From: Zoogloea sp.
GTDB taxonomy: Bacteria; Pseudomonadota; Gammaproteobacteria; Burkholderiales; Rhodocyclaceae
DNA: 56,424 bases
Reading direction: 5' to 3'
Assembly (NCBI RefSeq): GCF_028693495.1
Contig: NZ_JAQUVG010000008.1
Coordinates: forward strand, 1 to 56,424
Shown piece by piece: positions 8,480-16,444 of this stretch; positions within the stretch are counted from its first letter, which is position 1; every line of letters begins with the position of its first letter. The notes under the pieces were generated by a model. It was not told the DNA's origin. It worked only from the letters and a program-made list of their open reading frames with translations, and did not search any database. The position numbers and the translations under genes were made by a program.

Positions 8480-9463
8480 ATGAGCATTATTGAAAAAGCG
8501 GTCGAGCGGCTGGAGCAACTGCAGAAAGTATCGGCCCTCCGCACCCCTGAAGCGGAGTCTCCGCCAGAGCAGGCCTCGGTTCCGGCTGCCGATCCCGGCA
8601 GCTCCCCCCCAAAAATCACGGCTGCAGCCACGGCGGATCTGGATGCAGGAGCCAAGCCTGTGCAACAGCCTGTCCAGACGCAGCCGAATCCCGAGCGCTA
8701 TGTGGAGATCGATATCGATCGGCTCAATTCGATCGGAATCGTGACCCCCAACGCTCCCCGTTCCCTGATTGGTGACGAGTACCGGATCATCAAGCGTCCC
8801 CTGCTTCGTAACGCCCAGGGCAAGGGGGCGGCGGCGATCGCCAATTCCAACCTGATCATGGTGACCAGCTCCCTGCCTGGGGAAGGGAAGAGCTTCAGCT
8901 CGATCAATCTGGCCATCAGCATAGCGATGGAGCTGGATCATACTGTTCTGCTGATTGATGCAGATGTGTCCCGTCCATCCGTTTTGAATGTGCTCGGACT
9001 GCCCCCCCGGAAGGGCTTGATGGACGTCCTGACGGACAGCAGTGTGGAGTTGGGCGATGTCCTCCTGCGTACCAACATCGAGAAGCTCAGCCTGCTTCCG
9101 GCGGGTTCGGCGCATCCGCGGGCGACAGAGCTTCTTGCCAGTGATGCGATGAATTCATTGCTGGCTGAACTGGCTGAACGATACTCCGACCGGATCATTG
9201 TGTTCGATTCCCCCCCACTCCTCGTCACGACGGAATCCCGGGTGCTTGCAACCCACATGGGACAGATCGTGATGGTCGTGGAGGCCAACAAAACGACCCA
9301 GAGTGCGGTCCGGCAGGCCCTCTCGACCATCGAGTCGTGTCCGGTTCGCCTCATGCTCCTTAACAAGGCAGAGCGCTCCGGGAGTGGTGCCTACGGGTAT
9401 GGTTATGGCTACGGTTATGGGTATGGTTATGGATACGGCCATGCCCCCAAGGAGGGAACGTAA
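8480..9463 (+). CDS. XrtA-associated tyrosine autokinase (BY-kinase) with YG-repeat tail
   Basis: Cytoplasmic bacterial tyrosine kinase of 327 residues (TIGR03018/CpsD-like), which phosphorylates its own C-terminal Tyr cluster and so switches the Wzz-Wza export complex. Seen: an N-terminal helix MSIIEKAVERLEQLQ, Walker A SSLPGEGKSFSS (about 130-142), Walker A' LLIDADVSRPS (about 155-165), and Walker B IIVFDSPPLL (about 237-246). The C-terminus contains eight consecutive Tyr-Gly units before HAPKEGT. Such a regular tail is extreme for the family, where Tyr residues are usually clustered but irregular. The DNA at 9392-9439 is a degenerate 6-base repeat (see findings). A 9-base gap to the Wzz gene and a 2-base gap to the next gene support one operon. 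Confidence 0.94.
   Translation: MSIIEKAVERLEQLQKVSALRTPEAESPPEQASVPAADPGSSPPKITAAATADLDAGAKPVQQPVQTQPNPERYVEIDIDRLNSIGIVTPNAPRSLIGDEYRIIKRPLLRNAQGKGAAAIANSNLIMVTSSLPGEGKSFSSINLAISIAMELDHTVLLIDADVSRPSVLNVLGLPPRKGLMDVLTDSSVELGDVLLRTNIEKLSLLPAGSAHPRATELLASDAMNSLLAELAERYSDRIIVFDSPPLLVTTESRVLATHMGQIVMVVEANKTTQSAVRQALSTIESCPVRLMLLNKAERSGSGAYGYGYGYGYGYGYGYGHAPKEGT
9392..9439 (+). repeat. Degenerate hexanucleotide tandem repeat coding (Tyr-Gly)8
   Basis: Sixteen codons alternate TAT/TAC with GGN, giving eight near-identical 6-base units in the 3' end of the BY-kinase gene. Third-position differences (GGG, GGT, GGC, GGA, TAT, TAC) interrupt a perfect repeat but leave long partial matches. Gain or loss of a unit would keep the frame and change the number of phosphorylatable tyrosines. 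Confidence 0.9.
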
Positions 9464-9465
9464 GC

Positions 9466-11004
9466 GTGCGGGCAATCGGACTAGCAAGACGCAGCGTTTC
9501 TCTTGCCGTTCTTTCAGCATTGGCCGTCATGCAGTCGGTGCAGGCACAGGAAGGCAAACCGTTTTTTACCCCTTATCTGGGGGTGTCGGAAACATTTACC
9601 GATAACGTCCGGCTCAATGAGGACAAGGTTTCTTCGCTGATCACTACCTTGTCTCCTTCCGTGAGTACGGTATCCCGGGAAGGACGAATCAATGGTTCCC
9701 TGCAGGCTGCCTGGAACATTTCCCGCTATTCGTCCGACGAAGGCAGGAACAGCAGTTTCTTGACCCTCAACGGCAAGGGCAGGGTCACGGCTGTTGAAGG
9801 GCTGGCCTATGTGGATCTGGCAGCCCTTTCGTCGCGGCAGATCCTTTCAGAGTTTGGGCCCCGTTCAGCAGATGGTGTCACTGGCCTGAACAACCTTGCC
9901 TCCACCAAGACGTTTTCAGTCACGCCTTATCTGACCCGACGGTTTGGTTCCGCAGGCACCGCTGAAGCCCGTTACGCACTGATCGACAGTCGTACGGACG
10001 GTGGCCTTGGAGGGAGCTCGGACATCGAGAACAAGCAGCGTAATCTTTCCCTGTCGGCCTCGGACCCTGCAGCTTTCGGGCGGCTTGGCTGGGGTGTGGA
10101 TTACCGCGATCAGACGACCGAAAACAGCCGTTCCCGAAGCCTTGAACTGCAGTCCTTGCGGGCTAATCTCACGTTGCGTTATGACGCGGAGTTGCAGTTC
10201 CGCCTGATCGGTGGCAAGGAGCGCAACAACTACAACTCCTCGCGTACGAAGGACGCCACGCTTTACGGTGTTGGCATGGATTGGTCTCCGGGGCCCAGAA
10301 CAAAAGTCAAAGCGCTCTGGGAAGAACGCTTTTTCGGACCGGCGTTTGACCTCAGCCTGAGTCAGCAGCAGGGACGCTTCGTATTCAGTGGAAATTTCTC
10401 CAGAAACATTTCTTCCATGGGACAGAGCGCCCTGAATCAGGCGGCAATGGGCACCTACGACATGCTGATGCAGATGACGTCAGGATTGATTCCCAACCCT
10501 CAGGAGCGCGACCTCTATGTGCGCCAGTACATGCGGGATCGTCAGTTGCCAGAGCAGATTGGCGTCAACCAGACTGTTTTGACAAGCAGCGTGTTCCTGT
10601 CCCGAAGTCTCAACCTGACCTCGGGTTATCAGGGTAGCCGTACGAGTCTATTTCTGACCGGGACCCGCTCCGAGCGTAATTCCGTGAGCAGTCAGGAATT
10701 TTCCATCGGTAGTGATTTCGAGAACTACAACAAGATCACGACAACCTCCGGCTCGATTCTCTTGAATCACAGTCTGACTCCGCTGAGCTCGGCCAACGCG
10801 ACGTTCACGGTCTCGCGCAGCGAGGGGGACAGAAATGCATCTGCCAGAAATTCCTCCCGGTCCCGGTCCCTCCAGGCGGGCCTGAGCCGTGCCCTGAGCA
10901 AGACAGTGAACGGTGCGATCACCCTGCGCAACGTGCGCGGGCAAACCCTGGCGAATGATTACACCGAGAATGCCATCATTGGCACGATTGGCCTGCGGTT
11001 CTGA
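9466..11004 (+). CDS. TIGR03016-type XrtA/PEP-CTERM-associated outer-membrane protein
   Basis: Predicted outer-membrane beta-barrel of 512 residues encoded next to the kinase in XrtA loci; probably part of the EPS export route, function not established. GTG start at 9466, with AAGGAGG 12 bases upstream inside the kinase gene. Signal peptide residues 1-26 end SVQA/QEGK. The mature start PFFTPYLGVSETFTDNVRLN is the family signature, followed by many amphipathic strands (AAWNISRYSSDE, RNLSLSASDP, LELQSLRANLTLRYD) and a final IIGTIGLRF that fits a barrel-end motif. The next gene starts 6 bases downstream. Confidence 0.88.
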   Translation: MRAIGLARRSVSLAVLSALAVMQSVQAQEGKPFFTPYLGVSETFTDNVRLNEDKVSSLITTLSPSVSTVSREGRINGSLQAAWNISRYSSDEGRNSSFLTLNGKGRVTAVEGLAYVDLAALSSRQILSEFGPRSADGVTGLNNLASTKTFSVTPYLTRRFGSAGTAEARYALIDSRTDGGLGGSSDIENKQRNLSLSASDPAAFGRLGWGVDYRDQTTENSRSRSLELQSLRANLTLRYDAELQFRLIGGKERNNYNSSRTKDATLYGVGMDWSPGPRTKVKALWEERFFGPAFDLSLSQQQGRFVFSGNFSRNISSMGQSALNQAAMGTYDMLMQMTSGLIPNPQERDLYVRQYMRDRQLPEQIGVNQTVLTSSVFLSRSLNLTSGYQGSRTSLFLTGTRSERNSVSSQEFSIGSDFENYNKITTTSGSILLNHSLTPLSSANATFTVSRSEGDRNASARNSSRSRSLQAGLSRALSKTVNGAITLRNVRGQTLANDYTENAIIGTIGLRF

Positions 11005-11010
11005 GGATAT

Positions 11011-12084
11011 ATGTACGAAGCCTATTTCGGTCTGCGGGGCAAGCCCTTTCAGCTCAATCCTGACCCGACTTTCTTTTATGGTAGCCGTGGGCATCGGAGG
11101 GCGATGGCGTACCTGGAGTATGGCCTTCACCAGAATGAAGGATTCATCGTCATTACTGGTGAGGTCGGGGCTGGCAAGACCCTCCTCGTCCGCAGTCTCC
11201 TCGAAAAGCTGGATTCGACAAGAATTGTTGCCGCCAATCTGGTAAGCACGCAGATCGACGCGGATGACATCCTCAGGATGGTAGCCGCCGCTTTTGGCAT
11301 TCCGTGCAAGCAGATGACCAAGAGTGATCTGCTCCTGGCAATCGAGGCTTTTCTGGTCAGCACTACCGCCAAGGGAAAACGGGCACTGCTGGTGGTCGAT
11401 GAGGCTCAGAACCTGTCTCCCAGGGCGGTCGAGGAGCTGCGCATGTTGTCGAACTTCCAGCTGGAGGATCATGCGTTGCTGCAGAGTTTCCTGGTGGGGC
11501 AGCCGGAATTTCGCAACATCATGCAGAGTCCCGAAATGCTGCAACTCCGGCAGCGGGTGATTGCCTCCTATCACCTGGGACCTCTGGATCTGACTGAAAC
11601 ACAGGCCTACATCGAGCACCGACTGAGTTGCGTCGGCTGGAAGGGCAGTCCGGCCTTCGAGGCCGAGGCCAATAAGGCAATTTATGCGTTCAGTCAGGGA
11701 ATTCCACGACGAATCAATGCACTGTGTGACCGCCTGATGCTGGGTGCGTTTCTTTCGGATCAGCGGAACATCAGCGCTGGACTGGTGGAACAGGTCACTA
11801 CGGAAATGCAGGATGAGCAGGTCGTGCCGAGCCCACTTCAGGCTGCGGCGACCGGTAGCGGCGGCTCGCTGCAGCCAGTGGGGCTGGAGCAGCTGCTGGC
11901 AAACCCGGAGACGGTTCGCACGTTGCAAGGTTTGGGGCCGGGTTATGATGCCGCGCGATTCGAGGAGCGTCTTGCGCTGCTGGAGCGTACCCTTTCTGCG
12001 ACCCTGAATGTCCTGAATCAAGTGTTGACGGCGGCGACTGGAAAACCTGCCAGCAATGAGGAAGAAAGGCTTGGGAAGGAATGA
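11011..12084 (+). CDS. XrtA-associated AAA ATPase (ExeA-like)
   Basis: 357-residue AAA ATPase resembling ExeA/GspA (TIGR03015 type). The family is found with exosortase A loci; its exact job in EPS secretion is unknown. Seen: an N-terminal signature MYEAYFGLRGKPFQLNPDP (residues 1-19), Walker A ITGEVGAGKTLL (about 45-56), Walker B ALLVVDEAQNL (about 128-138), and a sensor region with QFLVGQPE-like SFLVGQPEFR (about 160-170). The C-terminal 80 residues are low in conservation and end in a basic tail. It overlaps the deacetylase gene by ATGA at 12081-12084, so translation is probably coupled. Confidence 0.92.
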   Translation: MYEAYFGLRGKPFQLNPDPTFFYGSRGHRRAMAYLEYGLHQNEGFIVITGEVGAGKTLLVRSLLEKLDSTRIVAANLVSTQIDADDILRMVAAAFGIPCKQMTKSDLLLAIEAFLVSTTAKGKRALLVVDEAQNLSPRAVEELRMLSNFQLEDHALLQSFLVGQPEFRNIMQSPEMLQLRQRVIASYHLGPLDLTETQAYIEHRLSCVGWKGSPAFEAEANKAIYAFSQGIPRRINALCDRLMLGAFLSDQRNISAGLVEQVTTEMQDEQVVPSPLQAAATGSGGSLQPVGLEQLLANPETVRTLQGLGPGYDAARFEERLALLERTLSATLNVLNQVLTAATGKPASNEEERLGKE

Positions 12085-12947
12085 GCGCGATGAAGAGTGG
12101 CGAAGGCCATGTCGTGAATGCCCTGACCATCGATGTGGAAGACTATTTTCAGGTTTCTGCCCTGGCGCCGCACTTTCCAAAGGATGTCTGGGACACGACC
12201 CCATGCCGCGTGGAAAGGAATGTGGAGCGCATCCTGGAAATGCTCAATCAGCGTGGAGCCAAAGCCACTTTCTTCACGCTCGGCTGGGTTGCCGATCGTT
12301 ATCCGGAGCTTGTCCGGCGGATCACTGCCGAGGGGCATGAGCTTGCCAGTCACGGTTATGCCCACGAGCGGGCCAGCGACCAGTCTCCCGACAAGTTTCT
12401 AGCCGACATCCGTCTGGCCAAACTGGTCCTGGAAGACATCAGCGGTTGTCTGGTCAAGGGATATCGGGCACCGAGTTTTTCGGTTGGCCTGAGCAATCCC
12501 TGGGCGCACGCCTGTATTGAGGATGCCGGTTACGTCTACAGCTCCAGCGTCTATCCAGTCAAGCACGACCACTACGGTGTGCCCGACGCTCCCCGCTTTC
12601 CTTATCTGGTGGGCTCGCTGGTGGAGATTCCGATCACGACCGTCCGCCGGTTTGGACGGAACTGGCCGGTCGGAGGAGGGGGGTATTTCCGGCTTCTGCC
12701 TTATCGTCTGTCCTCCTGGGGCATACGCAAGGTCAATCGGGAAGAGCGGAAACCGGCCATTTTTTATTTTCATCCCTGGGAAATCGACCCTTCTCAGCCG
12801 GTGGTACGGGAGGCGTCCGCCAAGACCCGTTTCCGCCATTATGTAAACCTGGAGCGGACCGAAGCCCGTCTGGACCGTCTGTTGCAGGATTTTGCCTGGG
12901 GTCGGATGGACGAAGTCTTTCTCCCGCTCGCCCGCGCCACTGCCTGA
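12081..12947 (+). CDS. XrtA-locus polysaccharide deacetylase (DUF3473 C-terminal)
   Basis: NodB-type deacetylase of 288 residues that probably removes acetyl groups from amino sugars of the EPS (TIGR03006 type). Motif 1 is TIDVEDYF (about 16-23), the metal histidines lie in SHGYAHE (about 93-99), motif 3 is GYRAPSFSV (about 131-139), and the DUF3473-like end carries FYFHPWEIDPSQP (about 231-243). No signal peptide is seen, so it acts in the cytoplasm or on the inner face as annotated for this family. Start at ATG 12081 overlapping the previous stop; a second in-frame ATG at 12090 is an alternative. Confidence 0.92.
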   Translation: MSAMKSGEGHVVNALTIDVEDYFQVSALAPHFPKDVWDTTPCRVERNVERILEMLNQRGAKATFFTLGWVADRYPELVRRITAEGHELASHGYAHERASDQSPDKFLADIRLAKLVLEDISGCLVKGYRAPSFSVGLSNPWAHACIEDAGYVYSSSVYPVKHDHYGVPDAPRFPYLVGSLVEIPITTVRRFGRNWPVGGGGYFRLLPYRLSSWGIRKVNREERKPAIFYFHPWEIDPSQPVVREASAKTRFRHYVNLERTEARLDRLLQDFAWGRMDEVFLPLARATA

Positions 12948-12958
12948 GGTTTTCGATC

Positions 12959-13993
12959 ATGTTCCCCATTGATGTTCGCCCTTGCGGACCGGCCGATGCT
13001 GCTCGCTGGAATCAGTTCGTTCTTTCCTGTCCGGATGCCAGCTTTTTTCATCGAATCGAATGGCGGGGGATCATGGAGGAAGTCTTCCGTCATCGTACCC
13101 ACTATCTGTTGGCGGAGCGTGCAGGTGAGATCGTTGCTGTTTTGCCGCTCGTCGAGGTGAAAAGTCGTCTTTTTGGCCACTCTTTGAGCTCATTGCCTTT
13201 TGCGGCCTATGGCGGTGTAGCAGGCTCCGATCCGGAGGGGGTGGCCGCGCTGGAGGAGGCTGCAGAGGCCTGTGCCCGCCAGGTCGGCGCCGAACATCTG
13301 GAATACCGCAATCTGGTAGTTCGTCACCTGGAATGGCCCCGGCAGGATCTGTATTTCACCTTCCGCAAGCCGCTCTTCGATAACGATGAATCGAACATGG
13401 CGGCGATTCCCCGCAAGCAACGGGCCATGGTCCGAAAAGGCATCAAGAATGGCCTGGTCAGTGCCATTGACACGACCGCCGATCGTTTTTTCAGCCTTTA
13501 TTCCGACAACGTACTTCGTCACGGTACGCCAGCCCTGTCGAAGCGGTATTTCGAAACCCTCTTGCGTGTGTTCGGGCGGGACTGCGAGATCATGACGGTC
13601 ACCACCGCCGACGGCAAACTGCTGTCATCGGTGCTGAGCTTCTACTTCAGGGATGAAATCCTTCCGTATTACGCGGGGGACGATCTTGCCGCCCGGGATC
13701 TGGCGGCCAACGATTTCAAATACTGGGAGTTGATGCGCCATGCCACTGCCCGAGGCTGTCGTCTCTTCGATTATGGACGCAGCAAGCTTGGCACGGGTCC
13801 CTTCAGTTTCAAGAAGAACTGGGGTTTCGAGCCCACACCTCTTTCTTATGAATATCGCCTTTTCAAGCGAGAGGGCATTCCTCAGAACAATCCGATGAAT
13901 CCCAAGTACCGGGCGTTCATCGCTCTCTGGCGCCGTTTGCCCATCAGGGTGGCCAATACGCTGGGCCCCCATATCGTCCGCAACCTGGGGTGA
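12959..13993 (+). CDS. FemAB-related XrtA/PEP-CTERM-associated protein
   Basis: 344-residue protein of the FemAB/GNAT-fold superfamily (TIGR03019 type). FemAB enzymes transfer aminoacyl groups; in EPS loci the relatives may attach an amino acid or acyl group to the polymer or its precursor, but this is not shown. Seen: an N-terminal GNAT-like half (SFFHRIEWRGIMEEVF, about 28-43), IPRKQRAMVRKGIKNGL (about 151-167), and a C-terminal GNAT domain with FDYGRSKLGTGPFSFKKNWG (about 270-289), which is characteristic for the family. It starts 11 bases after the deacetylase and ends 6 bases before the next GTG start. Confidence 0.88.
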   Translation: MFPIDVRPCGPADAARWNQFVLSCPDASFFHRIEWRGIMEEVFRHRTHYLLAERAGEIVAVLPLVEVKSRLFGHSLSSLPFAAYGGVAGSDPEGVAALEEAAEACARQVGAEHLEYRNLVVRHLEWPRQDLYFTFRKPLFDNDESNMAAIPRKQRAMVRKGIKNGLVSAIDTTADRFFSLYSDNVLRHGTPALSKRYFETLLRVFGRDCEIMTVTTADGKLLSSVLSFYFRDEILPYYAGDDLAARDLAANDFKYWELMRHATARGCRLFDYGRSKLGTGPFSFKKNWGFEPTPLSYEYRLFKREGIPQNNPMNPKYRAFIALWRRLPIRVANTLGPHIVRNLG

Positions 13994-13999
13994 CGGGGA

Positions 14000-15208
14000 G
14001 TGACTGACCGTACGCCGCTGCTGTACCTCGTTCACCGGATTCCCTTCCCGCCCAACAAGGGTGACAAGGTGCGCTCCTTCAATATCCTGCGTCAGCTCGC
14101 GCGCCGCCACCGGATCTTCCTGGGTACCTTTGTGGACCAACCGGAGGATCTCCAGCATGTGGCGCGTCTGGCTGAATGGTGTGAGGAGGTCCATGCAATA
14201 CCCCTGTCACCTCGCCTGGGCCGAGTGGGCAGTTTGCGCGGAATCCTGACGGGAGAGGCATTGAGCCTGCCTTATTACCGGAATGGAGGGCTGCGAAGCT
14301 GGGTGAATACCGTGATTTCCCGCCATGGCATCCGTCAGGCCGTCGCCTTCTCGGGGCCCATGGCCCAATATCTTGATCATCCGGCGCTGCAGCGCCGGAT
14401 CGTTGATTTTTGCGACATGGATTCGGCCAAGTGGTCCCAGTATGCTGGGGATTGCCGCTGGCCCATGTCCTGGCTGTATCGTCGGGAGGGTACGTACCTG
14501 CTCGAGTTCGAACGGACCGCCGCGGCGCTCAGTGATGCGAGCCTGTTTGTAACCGAAGCCGAGGCATCCCTGTTCAGAGGGGCCGCACCTGAGGTGCAGG
14601 AGCGGGTGGCGGTCATGCAGAACGGGGTGGATGCAGATTTCTTCTCCCCCGAGCACGCCTTCGATACGCCCTATCCTGCGGGTGGGCCGGTACTTTTGTT
14701 CACTGGCGCGATGGATTACTGGCCCAACGTGGATGCCGTGTGCTGGTTTGTCAGTGATCTGCTCCCGAAGATCAAGCTGCGATATCCGGGTGTCCGCTTC
14801 TGGATTGTCGGCATGAATCCAGCCCCGGCTGTGCAGGCGCTGGCGGGGGAGGGCGTGGTGGTGACCGGTACCGTGCCCGATGTAAGGCCTTACCTGGCGC
14901 ATGCGGATGTGGTTGTTGCTCCCTTGAGGATTGCCAGAGGAATCCAGAACAAGGTCCTTGAGGCGATGGCCATGGCTCGTCCGGTGGTGGTTTCTTCTGC
15001 CCCAGCAACAGGGCTGGCAGCAGTTTCTGGCACTGAGTGTGAGATTGCCCATGGTGACGAAGAATTCGTTTCGCGTATCCTGACCCTCCTGGATGATGTA
15101 GTATTGCGCCGCAACATGGGTGCGGCTGCCCGTGGGCGGGTTCTCGCCAGTTACAGCTGGGGCGCGCACCTTGGATTGCTGGAACGCCTGCTTCATCCGA
15201 CCGTCTAG
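14000..15208 (+). CDS. TIGR03087-type XrtA-locus glycosyltransferase
   Basis: GT4-like (GT-B fold) glycosyltransferase of 402 residues. The N-terminus LYLVHRIPFPPNKGDKVRSF (about 6-25) is the hallmark of the TIGR03087 (sugar transferase, PEP-CTERM/EpsH1) family. The C-terminal nucleotide-sugar half contains LLFTGAMDYWPNVDAV (about 232-247), a GT4 hinge (VVVAPLRIARGIQNKVLEAMAMARPVV, where the Glu of KVLEAMA is expected to contact the donor sugar), and a closing helix ASYSWGAHLGLLERLL. GTG start at 14000, 6 bases after the FemAB-like gene. Donor and acceptor sugars cannot be read from sequence. Confidence 0.92.
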   Translation: MTDRTPLLYLVHRIPFPPNKGDKVRSFNILRQLARRHRIFLGTFVDQPEDLQHVARLAEWCEEVHAIPLSPRLGRVGSLRGILTGEALSLPYYRNGGLRSWVNTVISRHGIRQAVAFSGPMAQYLDHPALQRRIVDFCDMDSAKWSQYAGDCRWPMSWLYRREGTYLLEFERTAAALSDASLFVTEAEASLFRGAAPEVQERVAVMQNGVDADFFSPEHAFDTPYPAGGPVLLFTGAMDYWPNVDAVCWFVSDLLPKIKLRYPGVRFWIVGMNPAPAVQALAGEGVVVTGTVPDVRPYLAHADVVVAPLRIARGIQNKVLEAMAMARPVVVSSAPATGLAAVSGTECEIAHGDEEFVSRILTLLDDVVLRRNMGAAARGRVLASYSWGAHLGLLERLLHPTV

Positions 15209-15249
15209 CCCGCATTGGTGCGGGGGCAACTCTTCAGTATCGTGACTCC

Positions 15250-16398
15250 ATGAACGACTCTCGGCTCCTGATCATGCATGTGGTCTTCCGCTTCGATGTG
15301 GGCGGACTGGAGAACGGGATCGTCAACCTGATCAATCACATGCCGGCAGAGCGCTATCGTCACGTGATCGTGGCCCTGACCGAGTGCGTGCCATCCTTCT
15401 GCGCCCGCATCCGTAACCGGGAAGTGGTTTTCCTGTCACTCCACAAGGGAGACGGCCACGGCTTCAGGCTCTATCCCGAACTGTATCGCCTGTTTCGTCA
15501 GTATCGGCCGGCGGTAGTCCACACGCGGAATCTCGCAGCCCTGGAGGCGGTGGTGCCGGCATGGTTGGCCCGAGTGCCCGTCCGCATTCACGGGGAGCAC
15601 GGCTGGGACAGTTTCGATCCTGATGGACGGGTAGCCAGATACCAGGTCCTGCGACGGCTTTATGCTCCCTTCGTGTCTGGATATGTGGCCTTGTCCCGAC
15701 GGATCGAAAATTACCTGCTCGACAAGGTGCGGATCAAAGCGTCCCGAATCCGGCGGATCTGCAATGGGGTGGACGCCCGCCGTTTTGCGCCGGTGACGGA
15801 GCGTCAGCCGGTGGCGGGATCGCCTTTCAATTCTGGTGGCCTGCTGGTGTTCGGTGCGGTGGGCCGCCTCCAGAAGGTCAAGGATCACGCAACACTGATC
15901 AGGGCCTTCGCCGAATTCCTGCAGCGATGCCCGGATGCCCGTGCTACAGCCCGCCTCGTTATCGTGGGTGGGGGACCGCTCCGGGACGAACTCGAGGGAC
16001 TCGTCGGCCGCCTTGAACTGGCAGATCTGGTCTGGCTGGCTGGGGAGCGTTCGGACATACCCGAGATCAATGCAGGGCTTGACGTGTTCGTTCTTCCTTC
16101 CTTGGGAGAGGGGATTTCCAACACCTTGCTTGAAGCCATGGCATCGGGGCTGCCCGTGATCGCCACCGATGTGGGGGGCAATGGGGAACTCGTGGTGGCC
16201 GGGGAGACGGGGCTGCTTGTCCCATCTGCTGATCCGGGCGCCATGGCACAGGCTCTTCTGCTGCTCTTCAGGGATCGGGAAATGCTGGAATCCATGGGGC
16301 GAAAGGGGCGAGCGCGGGTGGTCGACCTGTTCAGCCTCGATGCCATGGTCAGTGCCTACATCAACTGTTACGAGGATACGCTCACCCATGCAGCCTGA
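15250..16398 (+). CDS. TIGR03088-type XrtA-locus glycosyltransferase
   Basis: GT4 glycosyltransferase of 382 residues. The N-terminal HVVFRFDVGGLENGIVNLIN (about 10-29) is the acceptor-side loop with the GGLE motif. The middle GAVGRLQKVKDHATLIRAF (about 203-221) and the LPSLGEGISNTLLEAMASG motif (about 283-301, the donor-binding E-x7-E element) place it in the family that always accompanies the TIGR03087 enzyme in exosortase A loci. It is cytoplasmic and contributes one of the core sugars of the EPS repeat. A 41-base gap separates it from the previous gene. Confidence 0.92.
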   Translation: MNDSRLLIMHVVFRFDVGGLENGIVNLINHMPAERYRHVIVALTECVPSFCARIRNREVVFLSLHKGDGHGFRLYPELYRLFRQYRPAVVHTRNLAALEAVVPAWLARVPVRIHGEHGWDSFDPDGRVARYQVLRRLYAPFVSGYVALSRRIENYLLDKVRIKASRIRRICNGVDARRFAPVTERQPVAGSPFNSGGLLVFGAVGRLQKVKDHATLIRAFAEFLQRCPDARATARLVIVGGGPLRDELEGLVGRLELADLVWLAGERSDIPEINAGLDVFVLPSLGEGISNTLLEAMASGLPVIATDVGGNGELVVAGETGLLVPSADPGAMAQALLLLFRDREMLESMGRKGRARVVDLFSLDAMVSAYINCYEDTLTHAA

Positions 16399-16444
16399 GC
16401 GATCTGCCAGCCTGTCCCCAGCCTGACCAAGGAGCTACATCGAC

